From NCBI GenBank assembly GCA_015143295.1, contig CM026553.1:1798001-1862000 (forward strand): DNA of 64,000 nucleotides, written 5' to 3'. Each line of letters starts with the position of its first letter. Positions within the stretch are counted from its first letter, which is position 1. Below the pieces are notes generated by a model. It was given only the letters and a program-made list of their open reading frames with translations. It searched no databases and was not told the origin of the DNA. The position numbers and the translations under genes were made by a program. Of this stretch, positions 36,531 through 48,113 are shown piece by piece. Source of the DNA: Tetracentron sinense (lineage: Eukaryota; Streptophyta; Magnoliopsida; Trochodendrales; Trochodendraceae).

Positions 36531-38753
36531 TGAAGGGGGATCCGGATAAAAATTTATGCAGAAACTGGATCCCCTAGATCTTAACACCATAAAAAGCATC
36601 AAAATTATCTAAGAGTTTTAGTCATATCACCTCGGTGAATGTTTTTCACCGGTGAAGCTTAATCCACTCGAATCGTCAGAAGTCTTTGCAGAGATTCCTC
36701 CGAAAAAATACTAGAAGCTCGATCCTTGTTCTTCGCTATCTCCATGAAGCTTTAGAATCTCCTTTGGAATTATAGAAGCAAGAAGAAAAAGATTGATCAA
36801 TGGTGTAGACCTTCTATCACCAATGATACTAAGGTTCAAAACCCTAGATTTGCAAAACCCAACTAGGACCACCAATATAGCTCACGAAAATCCCTAGGGG
36901 TCTCCCCTAGGGCTCACGGTTTGGAGAGAGAGATGAGATGAGAGAAAAAATTCTAGAGAATTCTACTTAATGGTCTAGGGTGTTGGAGTATTTATAGACT
37001 AGGATCTTATCCTAATCCTACTATAACTTGATCTTATCTAGTAGAGAATTCTACTTAATTAACAATAACTCTTATTATTAATTAAATAAACTCCTACTTA
37101 ATCTATAACTACTTTAATTATAGTAATCCTATTAATTAAAGAGTCCCTATTATAAGAGGATTCCTTAATTAAAAGGGATAAGTCAACATCCTACACCAAA
37201 GTAGGAAACCTAGTCAAACTAGGAATCCACAAGGGGGGCGTGAGCTTCTATGGGCCGTGGAATTTGAGGAGTTAAAACTCCTTATTGTAATCTAATTACA
37301 ATAACATCTTTATCCTAATTACAATCTAACACTTGGATTTTAATTCCATAATAAAAGGAATTATATTTCAATAATTATTCAATTAAACAAATCCTAATCC
37401 AATTAGGATTCCTCAAGTTGGCGCCCCACCCTAGGGTTTAAACCCATGGGCTTTGGCCTATATTAAAGGTCCATTTTAATGGGTTTGTGGATATGGGTCA
37501 AACCCATTTACCCTTTAATTATGTTAATCAAATAATTACTAAAATAATCCCTTAGTTTAAATTAACAATTAATTTAAACAATCGATTAACTATTAATCTA
37601 TTTAATTAAATGATTAAGTTTTAGTCACTTAAAATAATTGATTAATTTTTAATCAATTATTGAGCTTGTATTTCTTATGTGAGCACCTCCACAGATTGCT
37701 CTGGGACATTCTTACCTTGGCTTATCCAATGTTATCCCATTGATCCTAAACGGAAATTACATCGTAATTGCAAGTGACGTGAGATATCCATGTTGCAATT
37801 GAATCCGAGTGTATGAACATTAACCATTACGGATTCCGCCACATGAACTTTTAAATTCGATTTATCCTTCCAAATACATTATCCCTAATAGGCCTTCGAG
37901 ATTGACATACTATCTAACCCATAGCCCATTGCAAATCATCCGAGTTTCCAAGACTTATGATTAAGCCATGAGAAAAAATTTCTCATGAAAAGCATTTTTA
38001 AAAAAATCATTTTATAAGTATAATACCTTTTAATAAAAGTATATTTCAAAACTTATTTTGTTTTCAAAATTACCTGCGCATGATTTGAATTTAATCAACT
38101 GTCTTACCCGGAACTTGGATAATCTCTCAAATTAATGAGCATGGATTTCTTGTTTGAAATTCATTATGACTCGAACAACTTTTTGACTATCCAACTGTCA
38201 CTTTATTGTATTCCCTAAGTTAGAAAATACATTGGTGGAATCAAAACAGCCAAATCACTGCCTAGTCATAAATGAACTCATCAGATCTAAGGATCATCGA
38301 AACCGTTCAATGTGAATGAGAGACCAACTATCTGATAGTATGTTTATGCAAGAGGTCTCTCATTGAATGCAATCAATCAGTATACATTTAAGCACCCATA
38401 TGTTGATGTGTACTCTCCACTACAATAGTTTGAGATAGAACTACATCTCAACTATTGAGAACATCTTAGCATTCTGGCAGCCATATAAGTGAAGTGCCCA
38501 GCTTCACCCACAGCTGTGACTATATAAGGTATAAGGAACCGGAAAGTTATATCTACCTGTGATAATCTAGTCACATAACTTTCCTACAATATATCCTATG
38601 GACCTTAATCGATATCTCATATCGTCTCGATCATCTTATGATCATGGTCAATTACCCATAATAAATACACAATAGATTAAGAAGAAGCATTTATTAATCA
38701 AATTAATAAGGTTCTAACAATCTAAATGACTTTTATGGGCATCATGTCCAAAA
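36531..38753 (-). repeat. 5' LTR of Copia-2b (2223 bp)
   Basis: From TGAAGGGGGATCC to CATCATGTCCAAAA on the plus strand. Aligns in reverse with 18227-20464 and with the short 3' LTR at 23177-24202. Confidence 0.9.
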
Positions 38754-39917
38754 ATTTACTCTTTATTTACCTAATGGAAAGACATTAATTTTAGAAGACT
38801 GCTTTTATGTGCCTTCAGCACATCGTAATTTGATTTCAGTATCTAGACTCTTATTTTATGAATTCTCTATCAATTTTAATTCAATTGTTGAAATTAAGAA
38901 AGATGGAATGGTCTTGATTAATGGTAATCTCATTAATGGTCTTTATTTAATATTTCCTTTGGTAAATAATGAATGTCTGCAAAGTGACAATGCCTCATCA
39001 TTTAGAATGTCAGGAATGAAGAGACATTGCACTGAGTCTACTTATCTTTGGCATAAGAGACTTGGTCACATTAATCTTGATAGGATCAAGAGGTTAGTAA
39101 AAGATGGTCCCCTTGATTTCCTCAAGGTAGAACCACTCCCTACTTGCGAGTCTTGTCTCGAAGGGAAGATGACCAAGAAGCCTTACCCTAAAAAGGTAGG
39201 AAGAGCCGATGAAAAGTTAAGACTAATACATAGTGATGTATGTGGTCCATCTAACATTGTTGCACGAGGGCAATACCGGTATTTTGTTACATTTACCGAT
39301 GACTATTCTAGATATGGATATGTCTATTTGATGCAACACAAATCTGACACCTTTGAAAAGTTCAAAGAATTCATATTAAAAGTTGAGAATCAAACTGACA
39401 AATCTATAAAGACACTTCGATCAGATCAAGGTGGTGAATACCTCACCAACGAGTTTATAGATTACTTAAGGGATAATGAGATTATCTCTCAATAGACAAA
39501 TCCTGCCTCTCCTCATCAAAATAGAGTTTTTGAAAGAAGAAACCGGACCTTATTAGATATGGTTCGCTCTTTGGGGATATGCTTTACAAATTGCCATTTA
39601 TATTCTGAACCGGGTTCAATCTAAGTCTATTCCGGTTACACCCTATGAATTGTGGACTAGGCGAAAATCTAGTTTACAACATCTAAGGGTATGGGATTGT
39701 CCTGCACATGTTCACAAACTCAAACCCACTAAGTTGGAATCTAGAACAGAAAAATGAAACTTTGTAGGATATCCAAAAGAAACTAAGGGTTCCTATTTCT
39801 ACTTCAAGGCAGACCAAACAATAGTTGTTAGGCTTTATGCCACTTTCTTGGAAGAAGAAATGGATCTCCTTAAGAAGGTTGAATTACATGAGATGAAAGA
39901 CAACACAGCCAATGTCC
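38754..39917 (+). pseudogene. Protease end and integrase of Copia-2a, resumed after Copia-2b (fossil)
   Basis: Plus strand. It continues the sequence interrupted at 23176, beginning TLYLPNGKTLILEDCFYVP-like wording and then MPSAHRNLISVSRLL (38809). Integrase: TYLWHKRLGHINLDRIKRLV, CESCLEGKMTKKPYPKK, LRLIHSDVCGPSNIVARG, YFVTFTDDYSRYGYVYLMQH, RSDQGGEYLTNEF; then ILNRVQSKSIPVTPYELWT-like wording. It stops at 39917, where Gypsy LTR C begins. A few breaks. Confidence 0.88.
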
Positions 39918-40742
39918 TGTACCATCCCAGAATTTTTGTGTATGCCTTGGAATGCATGTCAAGGCATGGAGCCTTGTAAATTCAATTTTCATGAAATGAG
40001 AAAATTGGAAACCTTTGGAAATTTTGCAAGAATTACATAAATAATTAAATAAAATATTTAATAATGTACCATGGCCTTAGAAGGGTCTTAGTCATGTTTA
40101 GAAGAGGTTAGAATAGAGGTGGAATAAGTCCAAATAGTAGGAATGAGTGAAAAATGGACTTAGTGTCGAAATTTACAGATGACCAATCGCTCGGTCCATA
40201 TCAGCGATCGATCAGTTCACAACCAATCGATTGGTTTCTATCGACTGATGCACTAAATTGTATGGAGAAAATTTCTAAAGAGGGTGTCTTCAATAGATTG
40301 ACCGGTCGAAAACACCGATCGCTCGGTAGACAACTGATCACTTGGTGATAACCACCGATCACTCGGTCCTTCGCGTTTTGTAGAAATTTCATTAAGGGAT
40401 TATTTGTCTTTTGGCCAACACCCCTTGGCTTTATAAGCCTTGCTCGAGTGTTGGGTCCTCACACACCACACTTAGAGCATTTTGAGAGTAAGGGAGAAAG
40501 AACCTAGGGTTCCAAAAGGTTTCTTCCTATTTGAGAGAGAATCAAGGGTTTGAGGACCCTAGAATCATCCCAACAACTTGGATTTCTGAAATCCACCCTC
40601 AAGCACTTGTGGAGCTCCTTCTCTAAGCTTGGATAGCATTTTCCATGGTATTTCTCAAGGGTTGTCTGCCCAATCAAGCATCCTTCAAGCAAGGGCTCTC
40701 CTCTTCTAAGTTGGAGCTTCAATCAAGGGTTTCCATCCAAGC
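39918..40742 (+). repeat. Gypsy LTR fragment C (left part of an LTR)
   Basis: Starts TGTACCATCCCAGAATTTTT within Copia-2a, like the LTR start of Gypsy A. It has the motif cluster (40181-40378), a TATA-like TTTATAAG (40430-40437) and a leader-like stretch, and resembles Gypsy A closely in TCGCGTTTTGTAGAAATTTC and CATTAAGGG. It then gives way to Gypsy B pol on the other strand. TGTCC (39913-39917) is a candidate target-site copy. Confidence 0.8.
40181..40378. repeat. Self-complementary motif cluster in LTR C
   Basis: About eight units of the ACCGATCGCTCGGT / GCGATCGATCAGT kind, like Gypsy A but with different unit order and spelling. Ends about 52 bp before the TATA-like stretch. Confidence 0.8.
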
Positions 40743-41917
40743 TCTGAGCATATCCTCAATCACCTAGTTCACCCTCTTGGTCTGCCCATCAATCTGAGGA
40801 TGAAAGGCGGTGTTGAAATCTAATCGAGAACCCATAGCACTCTGAAAACCCTTCTAGAACCTGGAAGTAAACCTCGGGTCCCAATCAGATATGATAGAAA
40901 CTGGCACCCCGTGCAGTCGAACTATTTCCTTGGTGTACAAGGCTACTAGCTGGCTCATACTATATATAGTCCGATAGGGTAGGAAATGCGCAAACTTTGT
41001 CAACCGATCAACTACAACCCATATTGCATCGGAGTCCCTTGCCATCCTTGGTAAGCCAACTATGAAGTCCATTGAGATATTCTCCCATTTCCATTCTGGA
41101 ATAGGGAGGGACTGTAAAAGACCTGCCAGTCTCTAATGTTCTGCCTTCACCTACTGGCACACCAAACATCTAGAAACATACTCTACGACTTCCTTCTTCA
41201 TGTTTCGCCACCAGTAGTGCCTCTTGAGATTTTGGTACATCTTACTACTCCCAAGATGTACTGTGTACTTGGATCGATGAGCCTCGTCTAAGATCTCGCT
41301 TCTCAACACCGTGTAGGCAGGAACACATAACCTGCCTTTGAATGTGAAGGCACCATCACCATTCAACGCAAACTCTTGACTGCCACTGCTAACCGACTTG
41401 TCTCGGTAAGCAAACAACTCGGCATCAGAACTCTGCAACTCCTTAATCCAAACCAGGATATACGGCTTGACCGTAAGATTAGTCATGATTGGCCCAAAAG
41501 TAGGAACGCTGAAGCTAGTATCGAGGTTCGCCATTTCCTCCAACATCTTCCACACGCAAACCATCATATGAGCCAAGTGTCCGAAAGACTTCCTATTAAG
41601 GGCGTCAGCTACTACATTTGCCTTACCTGGGTGGTACTAGATCGATAAATCATAGTCCTTTATGAATTCCACCCATCGACGCTACCTCAGATTTAGCTCC
41701 TTCTGGGAAAACAGATCCTTTAAGCTCTTGTGATCCGTGAACACCTCAAACTGTTCCCTATAAAGGTAGTGACGCCAAATCTTCAGTGCAAAGACAACTG
41801 TAGCAGGCTCTAGATTGTGCGTAGGATAGTTCTTCTCGTGGTCTTTCAACTGCCAGGAAGCATAGACAATGACCTTCCTATGCTGCATCAGAACACATCC
41901 TAACCCGATAAGTGATG
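40743..41917 (-). pseudogene. RNase H end and integrase of Gypsy B (fossil)
   Basis: Minus strand: RNase H ([40 protein letters not shown]); RNase H-integrase link; integrase zinc region (SKYTVHLGSSKMYQNLKRHY, YVSRCLVCQ); core ([52 protein letters not shown]). A few breaks. Confidence 0.88.
41913..41917. repeat. Target duplication of the solo LTR, left copy
   Basis: TGATG, repeated at 44565-44569. Confidence 0.8.
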
Positions 41918-42339
41918 TGTCGTGACCCAAAATACCCCCTGGGAGTTAGGGATACTTTGGCTCGTGATGTGCCATATCCGATACCAAACCATCCTGTAAT
42001 AACATCCAAGTCATGACAAACATAATCATGAATAAGGCGGAAGCTTAAACCAATGTGCGGAAGCGTAATCCAAAAATTTCTTTTCTATACATGCTGTGTA
42101 TTCCAAGTTTGTACATACATCACAAAAGTAAAGGTGGACATGCCCACCTATCAAAATACAAAATGATAATACTCTCTCTCTCTCTGTATGTAATCACTCT
42201 AAAAGGGCCAGTGGTCTAAGTCATTTGCCTCCTCCTGAGGCTCTACATATGGCTCCTCCTCGCCATAATCCTCCTCTATCCAGGGCCCCTGATCACAGAT
42301 GTCAAATGGAGTCCGTGTACCTGCCGACATAACATGTAC

Positions 42340-42361
42340 GGCTGAGCATGGAATACTCAGC
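42340..42361 (-). other. Conserved LTR hairpin (solo LTR)
   Basis: CTGAGTATTCCATGCTCAG on the minus strand, identical to that of Gypsy A's 5' LTR. Confidence 0.75.
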
Positions 42362-43840
42362 GAGCAAAATTTACTAGCTAACAATGCTATCATAATCACA
42401 ATATTTTATACCGTGCGTAAAAGAATACAAATCACCAAAATTCATGCTTAAAACCCGTCGGGAAAAACCTTTCATAAAACTTATTCTTTTCATGGAAAAC
42501 AAACCCTCTCATGTATGCTTATGAGTTCTTATGAATGCTTGTGAGTCTCGTGTTTTCTTATGAGTTCTTGTGAGCTTAGAGTTCTTGTGAGCTTGTGAGT
42601 ACTTGTGACCTTATGAGCTTCTTGTGAGCTTATGAGTACTTGTGAGCTTATGATCCTTGTGAGCTTGTTCTCCTTGGAGACATATGCAAGATCTTAGACT
42701 TGTGAGTTTCTTATGAGTTCTTGAAAAGCCTTGCGAGACTTATGATCCGTGGAGTTCATGCAAGATCTAGACTTGATCCTTGTGAGCGTGGAGTAACCGA
42801 TCTTAGAATGCCAACCCAAAGTTTGGCTTAGTCTATGCTTATGCATGTATGCTTCTTACTTATGAATGCCTTTGAAAATCCTCTTATGTTTTCTTGAAAA
42901 TTCATGCTTATGAAAAAAACCACGGTCGTGCAATACTTATCATGCGTAGAGTGCTTGTGAGCATTATAACATCTATGTGGAAAGCTTTTAACTAATTAAA
43001 CATGTTCATGCAAGGCATAATGATCATTATAGTATACTTGAAGACCTTAAGTAACTCATATGGTTCATACAAGGTATATTAGCATCATAACATACTTAAA
43101 CAATTCTAGAATGTAGAACATTTCATTCATTGCGTCACATCATAACAATCATGGCTTCTAAGCCTAATTCATCATATCACACTTAAGATCATGATTCCTT
43201 GGAGGATATTAACACTTACTTGCACTTATAGTCATATTCACCCTTTTATTGGAAAACCCCCAAAATCTTAAATCCTTATTTGCTTATTTGAACATAATCA
43301 AGTTCACCCAAAATCCCTTGTTTTTCATTGCATCATAGTATACTTAAAAATCATGGTTCATTTAAAGGTATTACAATATTCTTACAAGTTTAGCCATATT
43401 CATCCTTGTTATTGAAAAACCCCCAATTTGTAAAACCTTATTTGATTGTTTATTCATGATCTAGTTCACCCAAATTTCCACACTTCTTATTTGTATCATA
43501 ATAGAATTAAAATCACCTATTTGAATCATCTTTGTATGATAACAAGGCTAGATAGTAGTTTACTAACCTCTTTGGATCAATTTCTAGGTTGAAGAAACCC
43601 CTTGAGAAATCCTTACTTGATTTGAATGATCCAAGCTTGATTTGGGGAAGATCCAACCCTTGATTGAAGCTCTTCTTGGTTTCAAGCAAAACCCTCTTTG
43701 GAATGCTCAAGATCCCTTCCTTCTCTTTCTAGGAACTCTCCTTGGTTTAGGGTAACCCAAAAACCCTCCTAAAGTCTTCTATTTATAGTGTAAGGGGTGA
43801 AAAACCCCTAAAAAATCGCATCCAAGAAAGTAAAATCGCG

Positions 43841-44036
43841 TATCTACGATCGTTCGTAGCGATTTACGATTGATCGTAGCCTTCTACGATCGATCGTAGC
43901 TTCCTACGATCAATCGTAGTTTCACCCGAGAGTTTCCAGCATTTCTGGGGCTTTACGATCGATCGTAGCAACTCTACGATCGTTCGTAGCTCCGCTACGA
44001 TCGTTCGTAGGGTCCCTACGAGCGATCGCAACTTTT
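43841..44036. repeat. Self-complementary motif cluster in the solo LTR
   Basis: About eight units of CTACGATCGATCGTAG and variants (CTACGATCGTTCGTAG, CTACGATCAATCGTAG). The near end is about 53 bp from TATTTATAG (TATA, minus strand). Confidence 0.85.
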
Positions 44037-44071
44037 GCAGAAAGCTTTAACATTTTTGCATTTTCGTATCT

Positions 44072-44138
44072 CGGCCATAACTTTTGACTCGCTTGTCCGA
44101 TTTTGACGATTCAACTTGCGTTAGATTCGTCTTTCGAA
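44072..44138 (-). promoter_or_regulatory. Conserved U3 box, solo LTR
   Basis: GGCCATAACTTTTGACTCGC, then GATTCAACTTGCGTTAGATT and CGTCTTTCGAA on the plus strand: the same box as in Gypsy A, on the far side of the motif cluster from the TATA box. Confidence 0.6.
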
Positions 44139-44564
44139 GGAGAACAAATTTTATGTTTTTCACAACTTCCAATTCTTCCTTTTTATTAGACCATTTTTCC
44201 CCTAAACCTGACTGATCCGAAATTGGGTTTCGTCAATCCAGATTTTAAACCGACCCGACTTCAGAAATCGGTCTTTTGACCTAACAACAACTCAAAACCA
44301 AGACAAGTGATCAACATGAACCCCAAAGAGGGTTCAATTACCTTTCCAAAAATCCAAGAATCGCTTGATTCCGACGAGCGGTGTGAACGGTAGGGCTATT
44401 TAGAGTCGAGGGTATGCCAAGGCATAACCCTTGTCAATACTCAAGAGTATTCTATACTCTTGCCTATTTCATTCCAAACACCCATACACCATAAATACAT
44501 TCTTACATGCTTTATTATATGATATCAATTGTCATACATGGCCATCAAGATCCGGGGTTCTACA

Positions 44565-44569
44565 TGATG
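44565..44569. repeat. Target duplication of the solo LTR, right copy
   Basis: TGATG, partner of 41913-41917. Confidence 0.8.
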
Positions 44570-46016
44570 CATCACTGTAAACTACAAAACAATCGCTCCC
44601 AGATGGGACTGTGAGAACAAGGGCTGTAGTAAGCCTCTTCTTCAACTCCATGAAGCTTGCCTCACACTTCTCACTCCAAGTAAACTTAGCATTCTTCCTC
44701 GTAAGATAAGTAAGCGGAGCCGCTAGGCTGGCAAATCCTTCCACAAACCTCCTGTAGTACCCTGCCAGGCCGAGAAAACTACGAATCTAGGTAACACTCT
44801 TCAGCCTCTCCCAGTTCATCACTGCATCTATCTTTGCAGAGTCGACTCAGATACCCTCAGCAGATACCATGTGGCCAAGGAACGCCACCTTCTCTAACCA
44901 AAACTTGCACTTGCTCAACTTAGCATACAGGCTATGCTCTCGAAGAGTCTACAACGTAAGGCGGTGATCTCTCGCATGATCATCTCGTGTCTTGGAATAC
45001 ACGAGGATATCATCCACGAACACGATCACACATCTATCAAGAGATGGTCTGAATACCCGATTCATCAAGTTCATGAAAGCAGCCGGCGCATTCATCAGAC
45101 CAAAAGGCATGACTAGGAGCTCATAGTGCCCATACCGAGTCCTGAAGGTAGTCTTGGGAACGTCTTCGGCCTTGATCTTCAACTAATGATACCCAGATCG
45201 AAGATCAATCTTCAAGAAGAACCTCGTTCCCCTGAGCTAATTGAACAAGTCGTCTATTCGAGGCAATGGATAACGATTCTTGATCGTGACCTTGTTCAGT
45301 TGCTTGTAGTCAATGCACATCCGCATCGACTCATCCTTCTTCTTCATAAAGAGTACAAGAGCTCCCCACGGTGAAACACTTAGCTGGATGAAACCAAGCT
45401 TCTGCAATTCCTCCAATTGCTTCTTTAACTCCTTAAGCTCAATAGGGGTCATCCTGTACGGAGCCCTAGAAATCGGAGCAGTGCCAAGAGTAAGCTCAAT
45501 AGCAAATTCTATCACTCGATCTGGAGGCAACCCAGGTAATTCCTTAGGAAACACATCCATATACTCACACACAATTGGGAGGGCTGTGGAGTCTTGCTCC
45601 TCCGATTTTGATAGACTTAGAGCTGCAAGACGGGCGATATCTCGCTTCCGTAGCCCTCGGAAATGAAATGGCTTCTTCCCAACTGGTTGGAAGTTCACCA
45701 TCTTCTCGAAGCACGCCACATGCCCATGGTGAGTCGAGAGCCAATCCATCCCAAGAATGACATCGAAGTCCAAATCTTGAAATTCCAGGATAATTAGATC
45801 AATTGGCAAGCCATACTGCCCAACTTGTACAATACAACCCCAATACACTTTGTCCACATTGACCGACTTGCCGAGCGGGAGTCGAAATGGATAAATCCAG
45901 GGGTAATCGACTCGGCTCTGAGGCAAAGCCCTTGGCAAAGCTAGGCGAGATAAAAGAATACGATGATCTAGTGTCAATCAACACACGCGCTAAGCACTTG
46001 CTAATCAAGAAGGTGC
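44570..46016 (-). pseudogene. Protease, RT and start of RNase H of Gypsy B (fossil)
   Basis: Minus strand: protease ([20 protein letters not shown], near 45990); [20 protein letters not shown]; connector [19 protein letters not shown] ([60 protein letters not shown] near 45090, [20 protein letters not shown] near 45010); thumb and RNase H start ([30 protein letters not shown]). A few breaks. Confidence 0.9.
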
Positions 46017-46150
46017 CTGAACATTATACTTACTACTTCAAATAAAGCATAAAGACTAATAACATATATGTAACATGTTTATACAAGCATGTACTTACAT
46101 CACATATAGTCAACATCTAATAAACTTAAACAATTTGACTTGAGCGTACC
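46017..46150 (-). other. Noncoding spacer between gag and pol of Gypsy B
   Basis: 134 bp, AT-rich, noncoding, the same length and place as in Gypsy A. Minus strand begins GTACGC and ends GTTCAG. Confidence 0.6.
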
Positions 46151-47345
46151 TTGCACAACATCATCTGATGCATGTGCATCCTGCTCGGTCATGGTGAAAA
46201 CCCATCCCTGATTCGCCTGGCAAGGCGGCTGGGTAGGCAGTGGAGGCTTAGAAGCCTATGAAGACCCCTACTGTGAAACCTGCCTGACTTGAGGTTGAAC
46301 TCCCTGTGGCCTGGCCGGTCCGTGGACAATCCTTGATCATGTGGCCCTGATCACCATAGTGGAAACAACCCCCGAAAAGTCTACGACACTCTCCGGCCTT
46401 GTGCCTCTTACCACGAACATTGCACTCCTCGAATGGTGACGATGTTGAGGATATGGGTGGCGTATATCTGGTGGCCTGTGTGGTAGTAGGGTGAGGTGCC
46501 TGTGGGGTAAAAGGAGGCCTCTGAGCCTGCCTAGACTGCGAAGTCTGATATGGAGCAGTCCTGGCCCTCTTCTCAGGCGGTGCTGAGCCACTAGACTGTC
46601 CTCTGGTTATGCCTCTTCGTCTGAGAATGTCCCCCGTACCCTTCTCGATGATCTTCGCCTTGCTCACTATGTCTCCCCAAGTTCCCACCTGGAGCACGGT
46701 GTTCCTATCCCTGATTAAGGACTTTAGACCTCTCTTAAACCTCGTGATTCACATGTGCTCAGATGCGATCATATGAGGTGCAAACCTCGACAACTCTATG
46801 AATTTTGCATCGTACTCAGCCACAATCATCTCCCCCTATTCGAGGGACACAAACTCCCACTCTTTCTGCTCCCTGATGAATACCGGGAAGTACTGCTTAT
46901 AGAAGACATCCATGAACTCTCCCCATATCCATGGCTCCCTTGCCTTGGTGACGTCCCTCTACCTCAGTGCAGATCTCTACCATTGCTCAGCTTTACATTC
47001 CATCATAAAGGAAGCCCATTCCACCCTCTGCTCATCAGTGTAGCGAAGTGCCCAAAAAATTTTCTCCAACTGCATTATCCAGGCCTCGGCGACCATAGAG
47101 TCTGTCATCCCATAGAAGCTAGGAGGATGAAGCCTCCTGAATGCTTCAAGTCCTGCAGTGTGATGGAGTGGAGGAAACCTAGGTGCAGGCGTAGGTGTAC
47201 CAGTAGGCTGCCTGGCAGCAAGGATAGCCATGGTCTCTACCATAGTCTCCATAAGTCATGAGATGTCGGGCTACTCATCGCCCAATGGAGCCTCTCCTCC
47301 ATTCCCCCTGGTCTGGTATCCACGACCCCTGGTATTTCGTCTCAT
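46151..47345 (-). pseudogene. gag of Gypsy B (fossil)
   Basis: Minus strand. It starts MRRNTRGRG-like at 47345. Capsid-like part: METMVETMAILAARQPTGTP, LEAFRRLHPPSFYGMTDSMV, EAWIMQLEKIFWALRYTDEQ (47250-46980). A basic, Gln/Pro/Thr-rich tail and zinc knuckle CFHYGDQGHMIKDCP (near 46320-46360). Broken in a few places. Confidence 0.88.
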
Positions 47346-47738
47346 GGTTGTATCCTGAGAACAATGGCACAACGTGAGTCTTATGGAAACCAGATGATCG
47401 ACATGGCATATTACAGTTGATAACTCACCTTATATGGCATAGAATACATTGGAGTATACACATAATAGTATGAACATACCAATAAAATCCTAGCGGTGCT
47501 AAGTACTTAACTCGACTAATGAGTTAACCAGTTACAGGTTAAGACTAGATGACCAGTCCATACTTGGAATCTAAACTTCCTAGATTGACCTAAGGACTTA
47601 CTTGATATCCATTATGTCACAGTATCAAAACTAAAATTTAAAGTTCATCTGAGTTCGAAGTTCAACTCCGAGAATATGCTTCCGCTTAGAAGACGACTTA
47701 GCCTAAGGGAACTAATCCCTCAACTCTAATACCAAGTC
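47346..47738 (-). other. Leader and primer-binding site of Gypsy B
   Basis: About 390 bp between gag and the LTR with no gene. The primer site is read at 47723-47734, adjoining the LTR. Confidence 0.8.
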
Positions 47739-48091
47739 TGTCGCGACCCAAAATACCCCCTAGGATTTAGGGATACTTTAGCTCGTGACCGTCGTATCAT
47801 ACATCCCGTATAATACATAAGGCATACATATCAACCAGTCAGAGTACACAAGTTATAACACATAGCGAAAACAAAACAAAACAATTTATAATAAAATACT
47901 CTTATCATTCGGTTCAAGTCTGAACTAACAGAACATGCCAAAAAGGACGGAGTGGACAAGTCCCACTCTTAATACCATTAAAATATAAGTACACTTTCTC
48001 TCACTCTCTCAACAGAAATCGAAATCAGGTCGCCTATCTAGTGCCCCCTTATCCTGATAATGATCCATGTGCACCTGCCGAAGTCAATAGT

Positions 48092-48113
48092 CAGCTAAGC
48101 ATGGAATACTCAG
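48092..48113 (-). other. LTR hairpin variant (Gypsy B)
   Basis: Minus strand CTGAGTATTCCATGCTTAG: the same hairpin, less well paired. Confidence 0.6.

Larger units (their letters stand above)
23177..38753 (-). mobile_element. Copia-2b: Ty1/Copia element of the same family, inserted into Copia-2a and split by a LINE
   Basis: Minus-strand order: 5' LTR (36531-38753), primer site, leader, gag, protease, integrase, reverse transcriptase (split by the LINE at 25671-32235), RNase H, polypurine tract, 3' LTR (23177-24202). Flanks GTTTA (23172-23176) and ATTTA (38754-38758) are a likely five-base target duplication that has since changed by one base. Over the 165 bases at the outer ends of the LTRs I count 7 differences, about 4-5%, so it is of similar age to Gypsy A. 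A fossil with several breaks. Confidence 0.9.
18227..39917 (+). mobile_element. Copia-2a: Ty1/Copia element, interrupted by Copia-2b and truncated at right
   Basis: 5' LTR (18227-20464), primer site, a long leader of about 1.65 kb, gag, start of protease, then Copia-2b (23177-38753), then protease/integrase from 38754 to 39917, where Gypsy LTR fragment C begins. Reverse transcriptase, RNase H and the 3' LTR are not in the window. A fossil with several breaks. Lineage within Copia not resolved. Confidence 0.88.
41918..44564 (-). repeat. Solo Gypsy LTR (2647 bp) inside Gypsy B pol
   Basis: Plus strand TGTCGTGACCC ... GGGGTTCTACA, flanked by TGATG on both sides, with B's RNase H region continuing across. 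No internal sequence: the classic product of recombination between the two LTRs of a former element. It holds the hairpin (42340-42361), a TGTGAGCTTATGAG-type minisatellite (about 42530-42800), TATA (43780-43788), motif cluster (43841-44036) and the conserved box (44072-44138). Confidence 0.92.

Noticed and set aside
43841-44036. Dyads as transposon terminal inverted repeats or host operator sites
   Set aside because: They are clustered, not paired at element ends, have no flanking target duplication of their own, and lie inside LTRs at a fixed place.
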